Shown here piece after piece: positions 37,941-48,920 of a stretch of DNA of 64,000 nucleotides (position 1 is the stretch's first letter; every line of letters starts with the position of its first letter). The translations under genes were made by a program, and so were the position numbers. The stretch comes from Sclerodactyla briareus (Eukaryota > Echinodermata > Holothuroidea > Dendrochirotida > Sclerodactylidae). The stretch lies in assembly GCA_026419785.1 (NCBI GenBank), contig JAODTK010005578.1, forward strand, positions 163,501 through 227,500, in the 5' to 3' direction. The notes under the pieces are model-generated. The model ran no database searches, was not told the origin of the DNA, and worked only from the letters and a program-made list of their open reading frames with translations.

Positions 37941-38619
37941 AGGTCACGAAGGCCACTTGTGCGGGGGCAGATACGTCGGCTGTTTACCCGCCTGCACATG
38001 GCTAGTTCTTACCTGAGATTATTCGTAGACATTGCCTTTTTTGCTTATATCCATGGGATATTCGGCCGGCTGTTACATGGTTTTCTGAAATTCTTTCTCA
38101 CCTCCCCCCCTGTTTATTCTTTAGAACGAAACAAGAGCAATCGTGAAAGAGCAAAACGTCCTTGGGGAGCTGGCGGGCAAATACCATATGCTACAAATAG
38201 ACTGAGGTTGTACTAATTAGTTCTCAACTGATTACAGAACCAATGATATTTTTAGGAATGATATTTAATTTGAATGACTCAAAGCATTTCTTACAAGGTT
38301 TTAGTTAAAACCAAAATGTCACATGATTTGACCTCCAGTGAATTATGATGAACCTGGAACATTGGACATTTTCCCCATTTTTTGATTGATCAATGAAAAA
38401 TATCACCAGTTAATGACTTTTAACATGTTTACCATTGGCCTGATAATTACCCAGCACAACCCACCCAAAAATCGCAATCACCCAGATTCATTCCAATACA
38501 CCCTTCCAGGCCTACAGCAGTGAACAATGGAAAACATTACTTGTGAGATGTAATGACTGTCCAAGTCTTAGGTGCGCCGCAGACTTGTACAGTAGCCAAC
38601 ATATTGCGAAAGTGATGAC

Positions 38620-39100
38620 ATCCCCCCCCCCCCCCCTCTTCCTGCAGAGATTCTGTGGAGAAATGTAAACAAACTAGAAACTGGAGCGAGATGTGTTGAT
38701 AGATGAATGGCCTTTGGAATGGTCTAGACTGTTGTTGTAAATAATTGGGGTAATTAATTGGATTTATTCAACTTTTAATCACCTTAATGCAAAACAAAAA
38801 AGGTAATTACACCTGTCCCATTGACTGCTCAGCCACCCCCAAGTTTCACCTGATCGCATGTACGGTTTAGAAGTTATGAGTGAATGTGACGAACGGAAGA
38901 ACGGACGGAAGAACGATTACACTATGGAAACAAGAATGTAGCTCAGCCTAGTCAGTGGCACGCCCCCCCCCCCCCACTCCCCCCCCCCCTCCCCAAAGAA
39001 AAAAGTTTCAACCTGATTGCATGTACGCTTTAGAAGTTGGGAGGAAATGTGATGAACAGATCGGACGAACAAACTAACGGACGAACGTACGGAAGACATG
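38620..39100. repeat. Duplicated block with C runs
   Basis: 'TTTCACCTGATCGCATGTACGGTTTAGAAGTTATGAG' (about 38844) and its GACGAACGGAAGAACG tail recur at about 39004-39095. C runs lie at 38622-38636 and 38961-38989. The unit is about 165 bases. Confidence 0.65.
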
Positions 39101-39591
39101 AATTACTTGTAGAGCTACTCACCCGCCGCTAAAATAAAGGCTCTTGGTGAAAGGCGAATTGGAGGTTAGATGATGGGCATGTATCCATGCATATGTGATG
39201 ACTTGCCAGGGCAGTGAGTCCATAGGCTTCACTGTAGGTAGGACTTTCTGTCCTGGTTGGCATGACAGTAAGATGTAACGATAACTCACACAAGTCTGAA
39301 GAATTATTGAACTAATCACTATGCACTAAGTGTCCACTTGTTGTTATCAATTTAGCCGAGTTGCGAGTTCTCAGCGGTAATCTTGTGAAATTATTTGCTC
39401 ATCTGTTGTTTTGATGAATTTTGACCAAATGAAACTGAATCATGTTTTTGCGAATTTACCTCGTTTGAAAAATTACAACTATTCCTAACTTCACCTCCAA
39501 TATCGTCCAAACAGTGGGACCCTCCAAAGCCAGAACTCAATGGGAACCCGTGCTTTGTGACTGTGAATGTGAAGTAATTTCAATCGCCAAG

Positions 39592-39685
39592 TATCTATCT
39601 ATCTATCTATCTATCTATCTTCTATCTATCTATCTACATATCTATCTATCTATCTATCATATCTATCTATCTACTCTATCTATCC
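39592..39685. repeat. (ATCT)n microsatellite
   Basis: Interrupted ATCT repeats. The open frame through it (39514-39957) is an accidental Ser/Ile/Tyr/Leu run. Confidence 0.9.
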
Positions 39686-40263
39686 TGTCCCGATCTACCT
39701 GCTCTCGCGAGACTGGCATTATTACCAGTAGGTCATTAATTTTCTTCAGATCATTTATGTTCGTACCGATACGATCGCATCTTCAAGGATTACCTGCATT
39801 AACTGGGACAGTAAGTAGGAAACAGGCGGTATTTCAAGCTCGTTGTTTCAACATTTTTTTTTTTTCTCCACAGATTGTTTACAATCTGTTGATATTGTAT
39901 CAGTGTTCCAGCTGCAAAACATTTCATGGCCTTTCTAGCAACTGCCTCGATGATTAGTTTTCACCAGGTAGCCTAAGGCAACGTTATGTGCGTGACTTCG
40001 ATTATCTAACTTAAATGATTCCGGACCGTTATGTCAGGTATGATAAATCAATCGCTCCTATATGTGTCCGATTCGTCCACGCGCGAGTCGATTTCCGCAC
40101 AGTTCATTTGTGAGACCTGAACAGCAAAACGCCCAAGGGGAGATGAAATAATTATAAACAGATTTAATTAACTAAGACCTCCTACGAAATTGTAAAAATT
40201 TTCTCCCGTGAAAATCCAGTAATTTTTAAACGATAGACTTTTTATTGTTTCTCAAACATGTGT

Positions 40264-40398
40264 CAGCTTGTCATATACCAGCAGTGAGTACTATTGTGAA
40301 GTTGGCTTTTGAAATTAAATTACGGACCTCAATCCCGTCTGTTGGTTTGATATCTTGTGACCCTTGTGGGGATGGAGACCTTTCCATTGTTGTTAGAC
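40264..40398. repeat. Left copy of a 130-bp direct repeat
   Basis: The block starting CTTGTCATATACCAGCAGTG and ending GACCTTTCCATTGTTG recurs at 42762-42897 in the same orientation with few differences (mainly 1- to 5-base indels). The two copies flank a SINE head, a foldback element and a SINE-like tail, about 2.4 kb in total. Confidence 0.85.
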
Positions 40399-40560
40399 GC
40401 GGTAGCCTAGTAGTCGAGGCTCTGGACTTGTGATTCAGAGAACCGGGGTTCGGGAGTCCCACCGTGGTGTCTCTAGACATGGCCTTTTTCTCGTGCGTTC
40501 CCTCGTCCCTACCAGGGTGCTAAATTGACACTGTGCAGTATTGCTTGTCTTACGCGCTGA
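40393..40560 (+). mobile_element. tRNA-derived SINE head
   Basis: GCGGTAGCCTAGTAGTCGAG (A-box-like) is followed by a perfect 5-bp anticodon-type stem, CTCTG...CAGAG. The B-box-like GGTTCGGGAGTCCC comes next. The spacing fits a tRNA, but the acceptor stem does not close and the sequence continues into a non-tRNA body. It is therefore a SINE promoter region, not a tRNA gene. It is followed directly by the foldback element at 40586. A SINE-type tail appears on the other side of that element, so this SINE may have been split by it. Confidence 0.65.
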
Positions 40561-40585
40561 TCTCTTCTGCTGCAAACCCAGCATG

Positions 40586-42630
40586 GGTGGGGTTGGCGCG
40601 GAAAAGGGAATATATTATCCAGGAAGACATATATATTACCTATTGTTAAAATATATTCAATGGGAGAACTTTATCCCTATTTCAAGAAATATCTATTTGC
40701 CAAATCAAGATATATTTTCTGATTGTGGAACTCTGTATTCACAATGGAAATACTGTTTTCCCCTCACACATATTTCAGAAGCCCATAATCGGTTTCGATG
40801 GAGAAATTATTCATAAAAGAATTAAGTTTCCCAATGATAAAGTATATGTAAATATACTTCATTTGCAAAAATATTGTTTTGCAACACTAATATGTTGCAA
40901 CAAAAGATTTTTTTGCAATGAAATTTTGTATTTTCTCTTCACAATTATATTATCAGAGTAAAAAAAAAAAAAAATATACGTAGTCTTTTGCAACCCTGAT
41001 CATGTTTGCAACACAATATATGTTGGCAACGGAAATTTGTTTGCTCTGCCATAATTACATTATAACGAACAAATCTATCTTATCCGTAGTCTCAGTTCAG
41101 TCGTTTCATATCCATCGTTTCCACTGTCGTAGCATCACGCCCATGCTGCTACGAGCCTTGCAGTACTGGCCTGAACGGGACCCAGATCCCGGAGTGACAA
41201 ATAGTCGTTCATATTCCCCCGCCCTCTCGACGGCCGGAAACAGGATGCCAGTCCTGCTGATCTCAATTGGCCTAGTTTAGTTATAAGTTATATAGAACAG
41301 TAACAGTTAAGTTAGGGACACTGTTACTGGGAGTGTTAGGGGGAGGGCATTTCGGCCTACAGCTGTAGGTGCCGGTTTTGCAGACAAGTTTTGCAATCCT
41401 CCTGTCCTAGTAGGCTAGTAATGGCCGACTCAAACAGTTGGACAGCTCTCCAAACTGATGCGTCCTGGGTCCCATTATTATCGAGATGTGATTATCGAAC
41501 CGACCGTTAATATTAGAAGTAAGTTAGTCCTTGTATTTGAACCACTCAGCATGTACACAGAAAAACCCGTCGCGATGCCGGGCCAGCAGGGTATTTTCTA
41601 TGAGAAGGTTGAAGCAAAATGGAGTCCATGAATTGCACATGTCGCTCGAAGTACAGTTAGGTCTGGAGTAATACGGCTTAAAGTTCTTGCGCCGTTGCAG
41701 CGGTTGTCGTTGCAGTGAACGCTGGGTATGGTGGAATAAGTGACTAATGTCGGAAATATCAAGTTTCAATATACCCCTAAACAAGTGACATTCATAGCCC
41801 TGGTGGGTGCTCAATTTTCCAGAGAAAAAAATGCGCGAAGCATGACTCGGTCATCGGGACCGCAACTTGCACAATTACCACTTACGACGAGGAATGAATC
41901 ACTTGGATGCATTTCTTCGTTTTATTCTGGCCCCTCAATTTCTACCAAGCATGCTCTCCTATGTAAAACCTTAAAAAATAGTCCCGTTGGAGTAATTGCT
42001 ATTCCTCATAATCAGTTTCTTCCTATATCGCCCTTGAAATCGTATCCTATATTACGACAGTGGAAGCCGCGGTTGCAGGTTGAAGGAATGCCACGCAGGT
42101 ACCTCAGTAACATAAACAGTAGACCACCTTGCATTTCAAGGCTCGCGGTACTCTTTGTTTTTTGACAGCAAATGTATTTTTTCTGTTGCCAAACATATTG
42201 TAGCCAATAATCTTTTTTTGGTTCTTAACATTTTTTCTAGTATCTACAAATTCGTTGTTCGAAAGTTTCTTTCAATGGACCAATATCTGCACTGGTAATA
42301 TATTTTTAGTTACAAACATATTCTGTAGAACAATATTATTTCCTTGTACATATAATTTCACTGAAACATAAATACTCTTGCCAAATTAATTTTTTTTTCT
42401 AGGATACATATATTTTTAGCAAACAATTTTCGTTGCTAACGTTTATTTTGGTGCAAACAATTAATTGTTGTCAAATTATATATTTCTTTTACGAACTTTT
42501 CATCGAAACATATTTGTTTGAGGGAACCCTATTTGTCCATTGTGATCAAATATTTCCACAATCATAAAATTTTCTGTTTGGCATATATATTTCTTCTTCC
42601 TGTAATTATTCCCTTTTCTCGCGCCTAAGT
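40586..42630. mobile_element. Foldback-type element with ~470-bp inverted arms of ~20-bp iterons
   Basis: The left arm (about 40590-41060) matches the complement of the right arm (about 42160-42625). Landmarks are GGCGCGGAAAAGGGAAT versus GGCGCGAGAAAAGGGAAT, CAGGAAGA-ATATATAT, GATTGTGGAA and CACAATGGA-A-ATA. Both arms are A/T-rich and are themselves made of a degenerate motif of about 19-20 bases, roughly TTGTTTGCAACAAAAATAT. The ~1.1-kb interior (41060-42160) is not iteron-like. I see no transposase in it; the frames at 41524-41814 (-) and 41740-42165 (+) have no recognised domain. Long inverted arms built of short tandem units are the hallmark of foldback elements; assignment to a superfamily is not possible here. 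Confidence 0.65.
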
Positions 42631-42644
42631 GGGGGTGAGCATAC

Positions 42645-42740
42645 CAAGACCAGGGGGTGCTGTTGTGAACGCCTTTGAGGCTTTGACATAAGGTCGCTAT
42701 ATAACTCTCCACATTACTATTATTATTATCAGTCCCATAT
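42645..42740 (+). mobile_element. SINE-type 3' tail
   Basis: GAACGCCTTTGAGGCTTTGACATAAGGTCGCTATATAACT followed by ATTATTATTATTAT resembles the common SINE/LINE tail 'CGCTATATAA + (ATT)n'. With the tRNA-like head at 40393 it could be the other half of one SINE interrupted by the foldback element. Confidence 0.5.
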
Positions 42741-42761
42741 GCCTCAATATTGATGACGAAG

Positions 42762-42897
42762 CTTGTCATATACCAGCAGTGAGTACTATTGTGAAGTTTG
42801 GCAGTTTGGAAAATTAAATTACGGACCTCAATCCCGTCTGTTTGTTTTGATTATCTTGTGACCCTTGTGGGGATAAAGACCTTTTCATTGTTGGTGA
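42762..42897. repeat. Right copy of the 130-bp direct repeat
   Basis: Second copy of the block at 40264-40398, starting CTTGTCATATACCAGCAGTG and ending GACCTTTTCATTGTTG. Confidence 0.85.
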
Positions 42898-43079
42898 TCG
42901 TCAGAGAGACTAAGTGTAGAGCCACTGCGGTTGGCGCCGAACGTTACCATTTTTTTTTCACTGACAAACGCCGATGCCGGAACACAGCCTTCCATTTTTT
43001 TCCTTCACATGCTTCAAATACGGATACCATGTTTCATGTTTCAATTCATGGTCATTGCAATTGATGGACCAGAAGCCAA

Positions 43080-44006
43080 GTGGCTCAGCGATTCTTGTCT
43101 TCCTTGACCTATCACTTAAGTTTGTTAACCTCAGATAACCTTTGACCCAAGTTAATAGGGATTGTGTACTTTAGGGACACAAGTATGACTACATCCACTC
43201 TGCAGTGTCAGTATGCGCTTCATCCATGCATGTGGGGTCGATTTATTGTATTAACAAGCTGAGCATACAACCGAGTAACTTGTACTTTCCATAATGGAGT
43301 ACCACCAAATTTTTGATTGGATTAAGCATTCTGGCCTTTCTGGCTCACATATTTCAGACCCTAAAACCTGTATGACCTCAGTTTACCTTTGACCTGACCC
43401 CAAAACAATTGGATCGTGTACTCATTATGGGAACCCACATGCCAAGTATGAGCTCCTTCCATCCAGGTGGGGTCGAGTTATCGTGCTTACAACTGGGCGG
43501 TCACAACCACACACAACATACACACAAACTCATACACACACTGTCCTGACTGCTGTGTCGACTGCAGTGGGGTCAGGTGTTATGCTTTTCACAAGCTAAT
43601 TGCCCAAGTATCATTTTTTTCACAATTTTTTCCATTTCATCGAATATAACCGCTGGTCTGCACCAAAAACATAGGTTGTTCCTGACCCCCCCCCCCTCTA
43701 TAAGAAAGCTACACAGCAATTTCAACCTGACCAGACCAACCATTCGGGACTTGATCGTGTTTACAAGGTTTCCAGACTTGACCTCTGTGACCTCAGATAA
43801 CCTCTGACGCTACCCCGACAATAGGTTTCATGTACCACATGGGGAACATACATACCAAGTATGGAACTTCATTCATTCCAGGTGGGGTCGAGTTTCGTGT
43901 TCAACAAGCGGGCGTCATATAACGCACATACACACGCACGTACGTACACACGCATACAAACACACACTGCCTTGGCTGCATGTGTCCCCCCGACTTCGTC
44001 AAGGAA
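43080..44006. repeat. Second array of the ~330-bp satellite, about 2.5 copies
   Basis: It shares with 14145-15570 the phrases 'CCAAGTATGAGCT-C-TCCATCCAGGTGGGGTCGAGTTAT', 'CAAGCTAATTGCC-AA', 'AAAACATAGG-TT-CCTG', 'GACCTCAGATAACCT-TGAC' and 'GGGGAAC-ACATACCAAGTATG'. Each unit is followed by a CACA-rich patch (43505-43545 and 43920-43970). The array ends in CCGACTTCGTCAAGGAA (43991-44006) like the other locus. Confidence 0.8.
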
Positions 44007-44009
44007 CTC

Positions 44010-45240
44010 CATTAAATAAGTCCATTAAGTCCAGGACGGCCCCCGATCTTTCAATTACTCAGATGAAGAAAAGCTTATCTCAGTCGACTGAGTTTCAGTG
44101 GCTGTTCCTACCCTATTTTCAATTTGTGCGGAAAAGGGGCAAAACAATCTTATGGCCATCTTTGAAAGTAACAGTTTATCATTACGTAAGAAATTAACTC
44201 GTGGCAATATGAAAACATTACCCATACAGAATGGAATGCCGAGCAGTGCACATGACCCTACAAGGATGGTCCGATTTTATTTTTAGTTTTTTGCGCAAGT
44301 CACTCGAAAGCAGCTGCATAGCGAGTGAATTTGTTCTCGTAAAAATCATTCATTAATCTCTAACCGCCGTTCAGCCAAATAGAATTGTAGAACTATGTTT
44401 TTTTTTTTTTAAAAAACCCCAAAATTTACCCCAATTATAGACGCTACATTATAGAAACGAAATTGAATGACGCACATTCTACAAAAGAACAGACTGCCAG
44501 AGATGTTGTTTTCTGCCCGCACAACACGATGCGATTTCATTGCTCTCAAAAAGTGATGGTACGTACGCTCTTTTGCATGCCTACTCGGCGGTTCAACACT
44601 CTCTCCAATGTTAACACAGAAAAAAGAGGGTAGATGGGTAGATAAGGAATGCTGCTGTTTGACTCTGCCGCCTTCTATTGGTGGGTGGAGAGTAATTCAG
44701 CACGAATATGTATAGTCTACAACATGGGAATCACACCAAACCTCGGCTTCGCCCATGGGGCCAAACAGTGGACAGTCCAATCCCTGAACCTGGCAGAAAG
44801 CGCTAAGAATCATTGGCCTAATTACTTGAAACGATTGCTGTTTCATGTGGAATCGGATTTGGCCAGCTGGAGCGGGCTCCGATGACAGTGGGACTCGGAA
44901 TTTACGTATACGAACAAGGGTGATATCTGTGATTTTGAAATGGTAAGGAAGCATTTGGTCTTTCTTCACAATTAAATGATATTCTAAAACATTTAAAGAA
45001 CGCTTGAAAGGGTCTGAAAACATTTGTGTTCGAATCCTATGGAGGACTGGTTCCCGTGAAATGCTGATATTGTTTTGGAGAAGGGATACACCACAATGAC
45101 ATCAATACACGTGACATTGTGATTATAAATAAAACTGTGCATTGTGTGATAATTCTTCATACCTCATCGGTACCAGATAACACACCATTGGGCATACCAC
45201 CCTACCACACGGAACGGAATTTTATCGACATGCCTTCTTG
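44010..45240. other. Intron 1 tail, no motif-bearing frame
   Basis: The frames at 44098-44286, 44649-44885 and 44697-45023 (-) were read and show no recognisable family. An A/T run lies near 44398-44420. Confidence 0.4.
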
Positions 45241-45267
45241 ATAAGCTTTTTTCCGACTTCATTTCAG

Positions 45268-45461
45268 ATCGACTTCACACAGAGATACGGCAATATGGAA
45301 GGAGAGATCGGGACGTTGGAAATAGTAATATGGCCAAACCTGAACTGGTGGAAATCCTCTAACCGTTTTAATGACAGTAAAATAACCCACACCAAGAATG
45401 GACCTAAACCGTGGAAGGTCTACAGGGCACACAAAGACGGTCCTTAGGCGTCTGATGACAC
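45268..45461 (+). CDS. Mitochondrial-clan P450, exon 2
   Basis: The acceptor TTCATTTCAG ends at 45267. The exon opens IDFTQRYGNM, continuing exon 1 in phase 0. Reading across three frames gives IGTLEIV, then NMAKPELVEIL, then RFNDSKYPT and finally LKPWKVYRAHK. This is the A-helix/beta-1 to B-helix region of mitochondrial P450s; the LKPWK-YR block is shared with CYP24/CYP27-like proteins. At least two frame changes are needed. The 3' end runs into a minisatellite whose seven units each repeat this exon's last ~55 bases plus a GTAAGT-like donor. The end given here uses the first donor (ACA before GTAAGG). Any of the seven could be the real one. The consensus tail is KPWKVYRAHKNESLGVLT. Confidence 0.75.
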
Positions 45462-46032
45462 AGTAAGGGTGTAACCTGCATTCAGTAAAGTGAACTGGAA
45501 ACATGGAAGCGTCTACAGGGCACCAAGAAACGAGTCATTTAGGCGTGCTGCCACAGTAAGTGGTGTGATCTGATTCAGTTAAAGTGAACCTGAAACCGTG
45601 GAAGGTCTACAGGGAACACAGAACGATCATTAGGCGGCTGACCAGAAGTGTTGTAATCTGATTCAGTAAGTGAAACCGAAACCGTGGAAGGTCTACAGGG
45701 CACACAAGAACGATATTAGGCGGCTGACACAGTAGCGTTGTTAAATTGATTCAGTAAACGTGAACCTGAAACCGTGGAAGGTTAAGGGAACACAAGAACG
45801 AGGCATAGCGTGGCTGACACAGTAAGGGTTATCTGATTCAGTAAAGGAACCTAAAACCGTGAAGGTCTACAGGGCACACAAGAACGAGTCATGAGGCGTG
45901 ATGCACAGTAGGTGTTGTATCTGATTTCAGTAAGTGAAACATGGAACGTGGAAGGTCTACGGGCACACAAGAACGAGGTCTAGGCGTGTGACACAGTAAG
46001 TGTTGTTAAACTGATTCAGTAAAGTGAACCTG
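45406..46032 (+). repeat. ~90-bp minisatellite made of P450 exon-2 tail plus splice donor, 7 units
   Basis: Units start at about 45406, 45499, 45593, 45679, 45769, 45854 and 45944, so the period is 85-94. Each unit has AAACCGTGGAAGGTCTACAG (coding Lys-Pro-Trp-Lys-Val-Tyr-Arg), GCACACAAGAACGAGTCAT and AGGCGTGCTGACACA. Then comes a donor-like GTAAGTG and 'TTGT-ATCTGATTCAGTAAAGTGAACCTG'. The first unit is joined to the true exon upstream, so the array grew out of the exon/intron boundary. Unit-to-unit differences are mostly single-base indels. The GATTCAG in each unit also resembles a splice acceptor. Confidence 0.9.
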
Positions 46033-46034
46033 GC

Positions 46035-46970
46035 GACGATACACACTGTATATGTTATAGATAGATAGTGGATTAAGAATAATACATAAAATAAGAATTA
46101 CATCTCTTCTGTTTTATATTCTAGATATATATGGTTTCAAGGTAGCGCAGATCGATATATGTTAAAAACAAGATTCCCTTAGTCCATGATTATTCACTAT
46201 TGACCGATCATCAAGAGTGTATATCATAGCCTGTCGGCAATGCATTCATTTAACAAAGAGGGCATCGTGTCATACCCATCTTAAGATATTCCAAGATCTT
46301 ATGCTATTTTAAAATATATACCGTTCCACAACCCTCCGATTCTCGTTATTCCAAAGGAAATTGTTTTTTTCTACTTCGCTCTTGTGTTCGACACAAATGT
46401 TTTTTTTTCTAACGGGCCAGTAATACTACACGATAGGGGTGTCTACGTCTGATGTTTTCAGTGATATGTCGAGCAAGACCAGGTCTTCCATCACTACAGC
46501 TCAAATGCTCAGCGACAAGAATGGAGGACTGATTCGCTATTTGACAAACAATCATGATGTCATCCCTACGTTTTGATAAAAATCCCGTTTTTTGTTTTTC
46601 AGGTGGAACCCTAAACGATATCTACCATTTCTACTTCTTATTCCCACACAGGACCTCTTTTTCTTGTGCAGCCTGAAATTATAGAAGAAAAATCGTGCAG
46701 CAAAACGCTAATAAATCGATAGTAAGGGGCGTTCGTGCAAAAATATATAGTTAGAGAAGGCGTGGGAAGGTGATGACTATCTAAGCGGGGCGTCACACGA
46801 ATGGCGCGCAACTTACATAAAAACATTCGGCTGAAGACCCCTCAGATAGAGGATAATGGCACGCCCACTTCCCGTGGTTGATGGAAGTGAGCAAACACCC
46901 TAAAATTTACAGTAACTTTCAGCCTTATATTTTATCAATGGAAATATTCTCGTAATATTTGTGGTGGACA
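46035..46970. other. Intron 2, unremarkable part
   Basis: A/T-rich sequence with a minus-strand frame at 46638-46826 that has no motif. No further exon was recognised. Confidence 0.4.
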
Positions 46971-46974
46971 TCTG

Positions 46975-48920
46975 GCTGAAATTTTCTTTTTTACACCTCT
47001 TTAGATTATGGCATCACAGCGGACTACCGAGTCCAATTATTACGTCAGGTTAACCAGAAAAAATATGGGAAATGAATTAGTATTATTCACTGACTTCACA
47101 GGACGTGATCTACACAGTCTATCTAACATCGCGACAACATTGATTGCCGCCCTCAAATTTTGAATTTTTAGAGTGAAGTGTTACTCAGTGCAACTAGGGG
47201 AGCTCCAAATGGTCATGTTTCATTCAAAATAATGAGAATTAATCTTCACAAAATTAAAAATGAACTCACCTCGGCCGACAGTATATTGTAAGAATGTTAT
47301 TATTCATGAACTGATTGAAAGACGAGCAGACATTGTTGCCGCGAAGCTAAGGCAAAAACTTCGAAGAATGCTCTCACAAGTGCACGGTTAGCCAGGTGGA
47401 ATATTCATGTTAGTAACTTTGAAAAGTAAAAAATTAATATCGTCTTAGCCACCTTATGTTCGAGCGGTTGTATACTATCCAAGCGAAGCCCCCGCCCAGG
47501 CACCATTCAGTTGCGGCGAAGCGTTGGCGACATTTCGAAATTAGGGTCTTATCAAATGCTTAAAAGTGGAGGAGTCTGCGATCAATCTTCTGCAACTGTC
47601 AGAATTTAGGTGTGGTGGTTTTTGTTAATAAACCACAATGAAAATCCATTGTTGCTACTTTTGCAAGAATATTATTATCACTACGTGATTTATACAGGGT
47701 CGGTCGCTTGATTGACGCTATTACTTGTGCTCATGCAGTTAGATCTCTTATACTCTCCAGACTTGATTACGGCAACGTCACTTCTGGCAGGTATTTCCTC
47801 GTTATGATTTACGCCGTTGCAAAATCTGCAGAATCGGCCGCGCGTCTCATATATAGGTTGAGAACTACCTCAGCAGCTCCCCTTCTCCGTGAGTTGCTTG
47901 GTTGCCAATGAACAACGCATCACTACTTTTAAGATTTTAGTTCATGTTTTTAATTGTGTATATAATATTTCGCCCAGTTACCCGGAAGGCCTAATCACCA
48001 CCTACAAATCGGGCACCGACCGGGTCTCAGATCCAATAGAGACCGTACCGTACTCGGTTGCTATCCCAGTCACGAGTGTGTTGTTATTGGTGACAAATCC
48101 TTCTCGGTTGACACCGTGATTGGTACGAAATTGTGGAAAATGCTTCTGCCTCTCTGATTCGTGAAGCGCCAAATGTGCAATGTTTCAAAACTCTGGAAAC
48201 TCATCTTTTTCCGTCGGGTTAATCCATTTTAACCGTTTTCATCGTGCAGTCGTGGTCTTTTATGTATTTTTTATTTATTTATTATTTTACACATGTCCTT
48301 ACGGTAGTTTTGTACAGAGCTTTGATCTTTTGGAAAGGCGCTGTATAACTGACTTGAAAATAATAAAAAAATCCATTGAAATAGTGATCGTCAGATGGCT
48401 ATTTTAATTGTAATAAATTGGAATTAACGTAAGCTATTAGAATGAATTCAATTGGCCACTCTTCTCTATTGTTCTGGCGATTTATGCTATCTGGCGAAGG
48501 CAGCACTATTGGTTGCCGCTTTTTAAATTATTAAATAGTACATGTCAAGTGGTGATTTCCAGACGGCCATTTTCAAGAAAGGATTGGATATCAACTTAAA
48601 ATGAATTTCACCTTAGCCACCCTGTGTTCATGTGAATTAGGCCTATCTAAGCGAAGGGGCATACTTGGTTTCCGCGAAGCGTAGCAAATGTATCAGAGTA
48701 AGGTCTGTACAGATGCCAATGGTGAGTGCCAGATAGCCATTTTTATTTGAAAAAAAGAATAAAAGCCACAGATGGAAGTGAATTTCACCGTAGCCGTGCT
48801 ATGCTAAATTTTTCCAAATGGGTGTTTTCAGGACGCCAAATAGTGAAGCCCCAAATGGCCATTTCCAGATTTCACACAAATTGAAATGAACCTCATACAT
48901 TAAAAAAAATACACTCACCC
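46975..48920. repeat. Diverged ~170-bp tandem array, split by a LINE
   Basis: The phrase 'AATGAATTTCACCTTAGCCACC-TGTGTTC' is found, with variation, at about 47262, 47445, 48600, 48780 and 48890. 'CTAAGCGAAG-(C/G)...GGTT-CCGCGAAGCGT' recurs at about 47330, 47480, 48490 and 48650. 'CCAAATGGCCATTT(T/C)CAG' recurs at 47205, 48565, 48730 and 48852. Units are about 150-190 bases. The array is interrupted from about 47690 to 48380 by a LINE 3' fragment. Confidence 0.6.
47690..48385 (+). mobile_element. LINE (CR1/L2 group) 3' fragment
   Basis: Reading frames on the + strand give the RT C-terminal domain. There is LILSRLDYGN near 47745-47775, AARLIYRLR near 47838-47865 and LLRELLGC near 47883-47905. 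Next come QRITTFKILVHVFNCVYN near 47905-47965 and a 'SPSYPEGLI' block. At 48125-48215 the end of the ORF is recognisable as a KLW...SIREAPNV/FKTLETHLF block. The 3' UTR then ends in GGCGCTGTATAACTGACTTGAAAATAATAAAAAAA, a normal LINE tail. It is 5'-truncated, as expected for target-primed insertion, and has frame changes. Confidence 0.8.

Larger units (their letters stand above)
21536..45267 (+). other. Intron 1 of the P450 (about 23.7 kb)
   Basis: It is bounded by donor GTGAGT at 21536 and acceptor TTCCGACTTCATTTCAG ending at 45267. Both flanking exons are phase 0. It carries most of the repeats listed between these positions and no recognised internal host gene. An unrecognised nested gene cannot be excluded. 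Confidence 0.65.

Noticed and set aside
40393-40465. tRNA gene
   Set aside because: A- and B-box-like sequences and an anticodon-type stem are present, but the acceptor stem does not close and the T arm is imperfect. The sequence continues as a SINE body.
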